This document shows, in pieces, positions 5,243 through 9,565 of a stretch of 9,565 nt of DNA. The translations under genes and the position numbers were made by a program. The stretch's first letter is position 1. Each line of letters starts with the position of its first letter. Below the pieces are notes generated by a model. It worked only from the letters and a program-made list of their open reading frames with translations, was not told the origin of the DNA and made no database searches. The DNA comes from Treponema sp. UBA4692 (GTDB taxonomy: Bacteria > Spirochaetota > Spirochaetia > Treponematales > Treponemataceae): positions 1 through 9,565 of the forward strand of contig DHKO01000051.1 of NCBI GenBank assembly GCA_002404895.1. Reading direction: 5' to 3'.

Positions 5243-6676
5243 ATGGGCGGTATTTTCGGAGTCGCATCTAAAGGCGACTGTTCTTTGGATTTGTTTTTTG
5301 GAGTTGACTACCATTCGCACTTGGGAACGAGACGCGGAGGTCTTGCAGTCTACAGAGACGACAATCATTTTCAGCGCGCAATCCACAATATTCAGAATTC
5401 GCCGTTCAGGACAAAATTCGAGGACGACATTGAGGAGATGAAAGGCCACATCGGAATCGGCTGCATTTCAGACTACGAGCCGCAGCCGCTTTTGGCTCGC
5501 TCGCACTTGGGAAATATCGCGCTTACAACTGTAGGAGTCGTCACAAACAAAGACGCGCTTGTAAAAGAGCTTATGGACTCCGGCAACGCTTTTCTTGAAA
5601 TGTCCGGAGGAGAAATAAACCAGACAGAACTTATTCTTGCGCTTCTAAACACTCAAAAAACAATTCTCGAAGGAATTCAATACGTTCAGAAAAAAATAAA
5701 AGGCTCAATCACAATACTTGTTGCCACTCCAGAAGGAATTTACGGCGCAAGAGACAAGATGGGACGCACTCCGCTTCAAATCGGCATAAAAAAAGACGCA
5801 AAAGGCTCGATTCTTGCGCACTGCCTTTCATTCGAAAATTTCGCGTATATGAATCTTGGCTACAAGGACGAGCATGAGCTTGGCCCTGCGGAAATCGTTT
5901 TTGTTACAAGCGACCGTTACGAGATTTTGCAGAAGCCGCAAAAAGAAATGAAAATCTGCACATTCCTGTGGATTTACTACGGCTACCCGACAGCCTGCTA
6001 CGAGGGCGTGAACGTTGAGGCCATGCGCTACAACTGCGGAAAATTCCTTGCAAAGCGCGACAAGGATGCGAATATTCACCCGGACTGCGCGGCAGGCGTT
6101 CCTGACTCCGGAACTGCACACGCTGTAGGCTACGCGAACGAGGCAGGAATTCCTTTCACACGGCCGTTCATAAAATACACGCCGACCTGGCCGCGCTCTT
6201 TTATGCCGACAAGCCAGGACCAGCGAAACCTAATCGCGCATATGAAACTTATTCCGGTTCCTCAGCTTATAAAAGGAAAAAGCATTCTTCTGATTGACGA
6301 CTCGATTGTGCGCGGAACCCAGCTCAGAGAGACAACGGACTTTCTGTACCAGTCCGGGGCAAAGGAAGTTCACGTGCGCCCTGCCTGCCCTCCGATTATG
6401 TTCGGCTGCAAATACCTCAATTTTAGCCGCTCAAAAAGCGAGATGGACTTGATTGCGCGCCGTGTCGTGAAGAAATTCGAGGGAGACAATCCAAGCGAAG
6501 AAGTTCTTGCAAAATACTGCGACCCGGACACGCCTGAATACGCGCAGATGCAGGAAGAAATCAGGAAGCAGCTTCATTTTACAACGCTCCGCTATCATCG
6601 TCTTGACGACATGCTAAATTCAACAGGCCTGCCGCACGAGAAGCTCTGCACATACTGCTGGAACGGAAAGGAGTAA
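5243..6676 (+). CDS. PurF-like phosphoribosyltransferase with inactive glutaminase domain
   Basis: 477 residues, the normal PurF length, with the PurF two-domain layout. The Ntn-glutaminase domain (1 to about 235) starts Met-Gly-Gly-Ile-Phe-Gly-Val, so the nucleophile Cys that follows Met in true PurF is Gly (codon GGC). The glutamine-site motifs also differ: 'GIGCISDYEPQP' (71-82) replaces the GHxRYST region and 'TTVGVVTN' (95-102) replaces the HNGN region. The PRTase domain (about 240-400) keeps 'VPDSG' (286-290) and the PRPP loop 'IDDSIVRGTQ' (351-360). Cys239, Cys389, Cys469 and Cys472 align by context with the four [4Fe-4S] ligands of Bacillus PurF. AGAGG at 5231-5235 fixes the start. 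Probably uses ammonia or another amine or nucleophile, not glutamine; this is inferred. It heads an operon with lrgAB (9 nt to lrgA). I recall similar 'MGGIFGV...' proteins, annotated as amidophosphoribosyltransferase, in gut Clostridia and Bacteroides. Confidence 0.88.
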   Translation: MGGIFGVASKGDCSLDLFFGVDYHSHLGTRRGGLAVYRDDNHFQRAIHNIQNSPFRTKFEDDIEEMKGHIGIGCISDYEPQPLLARSHLGNIALTTVGVVTNKDALVKELMDSGNAFLEMSGGEINQTELILALLNTQKTILEGIQYVQKKIKGSITILVATPEGIYGARDKMGRTPLQIGIKKDAKGSILAHCLSFENFAYMNLGYKDEHELGPAEIVFVTSDRYEILQKPQKEMKICTFLWIYYGYPTACYEGVNVEAMRYNCGKFLAKRDKDANIHPDCAAGVPDSGTAHAVGYANEAGIPFTRPFIKYTPTWPRSFMPTSQDQRNLIAHMKLIPVPQLIKGKSILLIDDSIVRGTQLRETTDFLYQSGAKEVHVRPACPPIMFGCKYLNFSRSKSEMDLIARRVVKKFEGDNPSEEVLAKYCDPDTPEYAQMQEEIRKQLHFTTLRYHRLDDMLNSTGLPHEKLCTYCWNGKE

Positions 6677-6685
6677 AGTCAAAAA

Positions 6686-7051
6686 ATGAAATACATCAGG
6701 CAGTTTACGATTTTTGTTGCGGCTTGCTTTATCGGAGAAATTTTCCACAGGATAATTCCGCTTCCGATTCCAGGCTCGATTTACGGGCTTGTCCTTATGT
6801 TTCTCGCGCTTGAATTCAAGATTATGCCGCTCGATAAAGTCGAGGAAATTTCAGATTATCTTCTTGAGATAATGCCGCTTCTTTTTGTTCCGTCAACAGT
6901 AGGTCTTCTTGTCGCCTGGCCGGTCATAAAGCAATACTGGCTTCCAATCATAATACTTGGAATTGCCGGAACAACGCTGAACTTTTTTGTGAGCGGACAC
7001 GTCACGCAGTTTTTTGTGAAGATTTTAAGCAAAAAAAGGAATAAGGATTAA
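6686..7051 (+). CDS. lrgA: CidA/LrgA-family membrane protein
   Basis: 121 residues with four predicted membrane helices. 'FIGEIFHRIIPLPIPGSIYGLVLMFLAL' (15-42) contains the family hallmark PLPIPGSxxG, and 'MPLLFVPSTVGLL' (63-75) is the conserved second motif. In Bacillus the LrgA/LrgB-type pair PftA/PftB imports pyruvate, and the plant plastid fusion homologue PLGG1 carries glycolate and glycerate; the older holin/antiholin view comes from Staphylococcus. Carboxylate transport with LrgB is the more likely role. AAGGAG (6668-6673) lies inside the last codons of the purF-like gene, so the genes are translationally close; lrgB starts 5 nt after the lrgA stop. Confidence 0.9.
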   Translation: MKYIRQFTIFVAACFIGEIFHRIIPLPIPGSIYGLVLMFLALEFKIMPLDKVEEISDYLLEIMPLLFVPSTVGLLVAWPVIKQYWLPIIILGIAGTTLNFFVSGHVTQFFVKILSKKRNKD

Positions 7052-7056
7052 GATTT

Positions 7057-7758
7057 ATGAGCCAAATTTCGGAATTTCTTTCAAATTCAGTTTCTTTCGG
7101 ATTTTTTATAACGCTCATGATTTTTGTCGCATCGTGCTGGCTTTACAACAAGACAAAATTTGTCCTGCTCTCGCCTCTTCTTGTATCGAGTGCGGCGGTC
7201 ATCATCGTTCTTGTTGTGTTTCGGATTCCTTATGAAAAATATCTTGACGGCGCGGATTTTCTCTATTATCTGATGACGCCTGTAACAGTCGCGCTCGCAG
7301 TTCCGCTTTACCGCCAGTTCCAAAAGCTGAAAGAAAACGCGATTGCGATTCTCCTTGGAATAATCAGCGGAATTTTGTCAAACGCGCTCTTTGTCCTTGC
7401 AATCTGTGTTGTCTTTAAAATCGGACACAACGAGTATGTCTCGCTTCTGCCAAAGTCAATCACAACGCCGATTGCCGTGGCAATAACAAACCAGAACCAC
7501 GGACTTGAAGCCGTAACGATTCTGATGGTGAGCATCGCTGGAAACCTGTGCAACGTGTTCGCGATTTTCTTCTGCAGGATTTTCAGAATCACAGAGCCGG
7601 TGGCGCGCGGAGTCGCCTGCGGAACAAGCGGACACGCGATGGGAACTTCAAAAGCTCTTGAGATGGGCGATGTTGAAGGCGCGATGAGCGGACTAAGCAT
7701 TGCCGTCTGCGGAATTCTCACCGTGATTATTCTTCCGTTCTTTATGAAACTGATTTAG
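7057..7758 (+). CDS. lrgB: LrgB-family membrane protein, probable carboxylate transporter subunit
   Basis: 233 residues, a usual length, with about seven membrane segments. Recognisable LrgB motifs are 'LLPKSITTPIAVAI' (about 129-142) and 'ARGVACGTSGHAMGTSKALEMGDVEGAMSGLSIAVCGILT' spanning roughly residues 183-222, normally GTSSHAIGTAKA...EGEVEGA. The segment between them, 'TNQNHGLEAVTILMVSIAGNLCNVF', departs from the usual pattern. LrgB forms a complex with LrgA in the inner membrane. The ribosome site AAGGA overlaps the end of lrgA. It is last in the operon; the hairpin at 7777-7820 follows, but on this strand it has only a poor U-tract. Confidence 0.92.
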   Translation: MSQISEFLSNSVSFGFFITLMIFVASCWLYNKTKFVLLSPLLVSSAAVIIVLVVFRIPYEKYLDGADFLYYLMTPVTVALAVPLYRQFQKLKENAIAILLGIISGILSNALFVLAICVVFKIGHNEYVSLLPKSITTPIAVAITNQNHGLEAVTILMVSIAGNLCNVFAIFFCRIFRITEPVARGVACGTSGHAMGTSKALEMGDVEGAMSGLSIAVCGILTVIILPFFMKLI

Positions 7759-7769
7759 TTTTTTGAAGC

Positions 7770-7820
7770 AAAAAAACGCGTCAAGGCTTGCTTGCTTTTT
7801 AGCAGAGCTGTCTTGACGCG
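7770..7820 (-). terminator. Rho-independent terminator of the CorC-family gene
   Basis: CGCGTCAAG (7777-7785) and CTTGACGCG (7812-7820) pair perfectly (9 bp); the inner segment can add further pairs (GCTTGCT with AGCAGAGC). Read on the minus strand the stem is followed by a run of seven T (complement of 7770-7776), a strong terminator for the gene ending at 7828. Read on the plus strand it is followed by CTGAATTTTA, so it would stop lrgB transcripts less efficiently. Confidence 0.85.
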
Positions 7821-7827
7821 CTGAATT

Positions 7828-9084
7828 TTAACAAGGCTTTTTCGAAGCCTTCACTTCGCGGATTATGTTGCCTTCGGTTTTTAAGACCTCGAATTCAATC
7901 TGACCGTTAAAGTCTATTTTCCGGCCTTTTTCAGGAAAGTCGCCCAAGGTTTCTGTAATCCAGCCGCTCACCGTATTTGAGCTGAATTCATCGGCTTCTT
8001 TTATTCCAAAAAATTTCAGCAATTTGTGCATTTGCGTATCGCCGCTCACAATAAAGCTTCCGTCGCCGCATGGCTTTATGTTCTCAACTTCAGAATCGTG
8101 CTCATCGTAAATCTCACCGACAAGCTCCTCAAGAATATCTTCCATCGTAACAAGCCCGAGCGTTCCGCCGTATTCGTCCAGAATTATCGCCATCTGAACC
8201 CTTTCTTTCTGCATCTTAAAAAGCAGCTTTGAGATTTTAGTCTTGCCAGTCGAAAAAAACGGCTTTTTCATAATTTTTTCAAGCGAAAAATCTTCCTGGC
8301 CAGCCTTGAAAAAATCTTTCTCGTGGACAAAACCGGCAACAGAATCAATTTCGCCGTCATAAACAGGAAGCCTTGAAAATCCACATTCAACAAATTTGGC
8401 TTTGACCTCATCATAAGTTGAATTCTTCTCGACGGCGCAGATATTCACGCGCGGAATTATTATGTCCTCAACGTCCAAATCATCAAATTCAATCACAGAG
8501 CGGATAAAATTTCTTTCGTGCTCTTTTAAAGTTCCGTCTTCCTCGGCCTCATCAACCATCGTTATAATTTCTTCCTCGGTGATTACATTTCTTGAGTCAA
8601 AGCGGAAGACTTTTTCAATCAGCTTTTTCCAGCCGGAAAAAACAACATTCAGCGGAGTAAAAACAAAAATCAGAACTGCAAGCACAGGATAAACGGACAT
8701 CGCAAATTTTTCGGCGTAGGCTTTTCCAATGTATTTCGGAGTAATCTCGCCAAAAATCAAGACTGCAACCGTTATTGCGGCAGTTGAGACAACAGAAGGA
8801 TTCAAAGATGAATCTGCAAGAAGAAGCGCGAAGAAAAGCGCGCTTAAAGTTGAGGCGGAAATATTTACGATATTGTTTCCGATAAGAATTGTGCTTAAAA
8901 GCTTGTCGTAATTTTTCTCGGTGAGCGAAAGGACTTTTCCGGCAAGCCTGTTTCCGTTTGAAGAAAGCGATTTTAGCTTGATTCTGCTGGCGCAAGTGTA
9001 GGCGGTTTCTGACGCCGAAAAGAAAGCAGAAAAACAGATTAGAACGATAATTGAGACAAATAAGGGTATGGACCCGTCAGGCAT
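7828..9084 (-). CDS. CNNM/CorC (HlyC/CorC) family transporter
   Basis: 418 residues from the ATG at 9084, chosen because CAGGAG lies 6 nt upstream and the protein then starts directly with the first membrane helix; an upstream in-frame ATG at 9129 lacks this. The DUF21 membrane domain (about 1-165) has 'FFSASETAY' (21-29), 'IGNNIVNISAS' (68-78) and 'FGEITPKYIGKAYAEK' (111-126), which line the ion site in CorC/MpfA structures. A CBS pair follows (about 205-325): 'IIPRV' (209-213), 'SRLPVY' (237-242), 'DEYGGTLGLVTMEDILEE' (303-320). A C-terminal CorC_HlyC domain (about 335-415) has 'DGSFIVSGDT' and 'TVSGWITETLGDFP'. Family members mediate Mg2+ efflux or Mg2+/Co2+ resistance in the inner membrane and are gated by ATP on the CBS pair. 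Single-gene unit with its own promoter and terminator. Confidence 0.93.
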   Translation of the reverse strand: MPDGSIPLFVSIIVLICFSAFFSASETAYTCASRIKLKSLSSNGNRLAGKVLSLTEKNYDKLLSTILIGNNIVNISASTLSALFFALLLADSSLNPSVVSTAAITVAVLIFGEITPKYIGKAYAEKFAMSVYPVLAVLIFVFTPLNVVFSGWKKLIEKVFRFDSRNVITEEEIITMVDEAEEDGTLKEHERNFIRSVIEFDDLDVEDIIIPRVNICAVEKNSTYDEVKAKFVECGFSRLPVYDGEIDSVAGFVHEKDFFKAGQEDFSLEKIMKKPFFSTGKTKISKLLFKMQKERVQMAIILDEYGGTLGLVTMEDILEELVGEIYDEHDSEVENIKPCGDGSFIVSGDTQMHKLLKFFGIKEADEFSSNTVSGWITETLGDFPEKGRKIDFNGQIEFEVLKTEGNIIREVKASKKPC

Positions 9085-9110
9085 AAAAATCTCCTGAAAA
9101 AAAAAGATAT

Positions 9111-9126
9111 GGAAACATGCGTTTCC
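9111..9126 (-). promoter_or_regulatory. 5'-end stem-loop of the CorC-family leader
   Basis: GGAAAC (9111-9116) and GTTTCC (9121-9126) form a perfect 6 bp stem with a 4-nt loop. With the promoter at 9164-9135 the transcript would begin around 9128, so this hairpin would sit at the very 5' end of the message, where such stems often protect mRNA. It could instead be an operator. Confidence 0.4.
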
Positions 9127-9134
9127 CAATTCAA

Positions 9135-9164
9135 AATATAACAGATTTTGAAAAATAATGACAA
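9135..9164 (-). promoter_or_regulatory. Promoter of the CorC-family gene
   Basis: On the minus strand, TTGTCA (9164-9159), 18 bp and TATATT (9140-9135) form a good sigma-70-type promoter. It gives a leader of about 45 nt with the CAGGAG ribosome site. Confidence 0.6.
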
Positions 9165-9202
9165 GCGAACTTAAAGAAATTCTACGTTTTTACAAAAATC
9201 TC

Positions 9203-9231
9203 TTGACGCGCTTTTTATTTTTGATTATTCT
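9203..9231 (+). promoter_or_regulatory. Promoter of the riboswitch-oadB unit
   Basis: TTGACG (9203-9208), an exact 17 bp spacer and TATTCT (9226-9231). Transcription would start near 9238, a few bases before the first pairing strand of the aptamer at 9242, which supports both calls. Confidence 0.65.
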
Positions 9232-9241
9232 TCGGCTATAA

Positions 9242-9338
9242 GCGAAAGGGGAGTAGTTACTTCCTCAGAATCAACAACCGGCTTTTTTGAAAAAGTCTGG
9301 TTCTGTGGCTTCAATCTTGAAGAAACAAGACCTTTTGC
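9242..9338 (+). promoter_or_regulatory. yybP-ykoY family (Mn2+) riboswitch aptamer
   Basis: The two family signatures are present: AAAGGGGAGTAG (9245-9256) and CAAGACCTTTTGCC (9326-9339). P1 pairs GCGAAAGG (9242-9249) with CCTTTTGC (9331-9338), with one G-U. A second arm pairs CCTCAG (9263-9268) with CTGTGG (9303-9308), then the asymmetric loop AATCAAC (9269-9275), then AACCGG (9276-9281) with CTGGTT (9297-9302). A third hairpin is CTTCAA/TTGAAG (9309-9322). This is the architecture of the family, whose characterised members sense Mn2+ by bringing the GGGGAGUAG loop and the UCAAC-type loop together. The P2 hairpin that often follows GGGGAGUAG is reduced or missing. The P1 3' strand is reused by the downstream terminator. 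Confidence 0.85.
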
Positions 9339-9383
9339 CTGTTATTCCTTTTTTAGGAGCAGCAGGCAAGAGGTCTTTTTTTT
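9328..9383 (+). terminator. Riboswitch expression-platform terminator
   Basis: A 22-nt arm (9328-9349) pairs with 9355-9376 around a 5-nt T loop, with one A-C mismatch and a few G-U pairs, followed by a run of eight T (9376-9383). The left arm begins with AGACCTTTTGCC, the same bases that form the 3' strand of aptamer P1 (9331-9338). The two structures exclude each other, so ligand-stabilised P1 should prevent termination and turn the gene ON. Confidence 0.9.
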
Positions 9384-9419
9384 GTTTAAATCCATTTTTT
9401 GACGTCTGGAGGTGTCTTT

Positions 9420-9565
9420 ATGGAACAGGTTCTTCTTTACTTTACAGAAGGAATCCGCTCGATTGGCTGGCAGGAAGCGGTCATGTACGCGGTCGGCGCG
9501 CTTTTAATCTGGCTTGCCGTGGCGAAAAACTACGAGCCAATGCTTCTTCTGCCGATTGGATTCGG
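9420..9565 (+). CDS. oadB: Sodium-pump decarboxylase beta subunit (OadB/MmdB/GcdB type), 5' part
   Basis: The first 48 codons are in the window; the gene continues past 9565. GGAGGT (9408-9413) lies 6 nt before the ATG. The protein opens with a short amphipathic segment, then 'LLIWLAVAKNYEPMLLLPIG' ending in GFG. The A-K-x-(Y/F)-E-P-(L/M)-LLLPIGFG signature is the N-terminal landmark of the beta subunit of Na+-translocating oxaloacetate, methylmalonyl-CoA and glutaconyl-CoA decarboxylases. This inner-membrane subunit decarboxylates carboxybiotin and drives Na+ export. The N-terminus alone cannot tell the three substrates apart; oadB is the common default. As the first gene after its promoter, any alpha, gamma or biotin-carrier genes must lie downstream or elsewhere. 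It is controlled by the riboswitch and terminator at 9242-9383. Confidence 0.85.
   Translation, partial: MEQVLLYFTEGIRSIGWQEAVMYAVGALLIWLAVAKNYEPMLLLPIGF

Noticed and set aside
5168..5449. Open frame of 93 codons on the minus strand, spanning the purF-like start and the divergent spacer.
   Set aside because: It overlaps the conserved N-terminus of the PurF-like protein and has no recognisable domain, so it is treated as a shadow.
7308..7721. Open frame of 137 codons antisense to lrgB.
   Set aside because: It has no ribosome site and no family signature, and it lies entirely inside a well-supported gene.
7811..9212. The 12-nt string TCTTGACGCGCT occurs at 7811-7822 and again at 9201-9212.
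   Set aside because: The first copy is the right arm of the corC terminator, the second is the -35 region of the riboswitch promoter. Surrounding bases do not match, so this is taken as chance and not as a repeat pair or recombination site.
9420..9565. The gene after the Mn2+-type riboswitch might be a Mn2+ exporter such as MntP, TerC or UPF0016.
   Set aside because: The AKxYEPMLLLPIGFG landmark belongs to Na+-pump decarboxylase beta subunits and does not occur in those exporter families.

Overview
The window looks like chromosomal DNA of a host-associated Treponema-like spirochaete. This rests on gene content (a PfoR-type orphan PTS IIC protein, a UPF0237-type ACT protein, a Na+-pump decarboxylase beta subunit), AT-rich spacers and the style of the proteins. 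It is an inference from recognition, not from a search. No tRNA, rRNA, CRISPR array, insertion sequence or phage gene is visible. Most proteins can be placed in known families.

Layout. At the left edge is the 5' end of aspS (minus strand), divergent from a small secreted protein of unknown role (302-673). A bidirectional terminator separates that gene from a 79-residue DUF4190-like membrane protein (743-982, minus), which lies downstream of a TetR-type regulator (1070-1711, minus). A roughly 290 bp spacer with a REP-like hairpin precedes crcB/fluC (2036-2446, plus). crcB converges, with only 4 nt between stop codons, on a probable minus-strand operon of an ACT-domain protein and a PfoR/PTS_EIIC_2 membrane protein (3838 down to 2451). 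A DUF2974 (Mbeg1-like) serine hydrolase follows (3906-5078, minus). Next is a plus-strand operon: a PurF-like phosphoribosyltransferase, lrgA and lrgB (5243-7758). A CNNM/CorC-type transporter (7828-9084, minus) lies convergent to it. The right edge holds a promoter, a yybP-ykoY-type (Mn2+) riboswitch, an overlapping terminator and the start of an oadB-like gene.

Two things stand out. First, the PurF-like protein begins Met-Gly-Gly instead of Met-Cys-Gly, so the glutaminase nucleophile is gone, and the other glutamine-site motifs are also lost. The PRPP loop and four cysteines matching the Fe-S ligands of Bacillus-type PurF remain. It is in an operon with a LrgAB-type transporter, a family that includes pyruvate and glycolate/glycerate carriers. 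Second, the riboswitch precedes a Na+-translocating decarboxylase subunit, not a manganese exporter. Its P1 3' strand is shared with the terminator, which predicts a ligand-ON switch.

A third, subtler pattern is that four genes (tetR, crcB, the ACT gene and the DUF2974 gene) lack a Shine-Dalgarno sequence but have a -10-like hexamer ending 6 to 9 nt before the ATG. This suggests leaderless or nearly leaderless mRNAs. The other genes carry ordinary GGAGG/AAGGAG-type sites.
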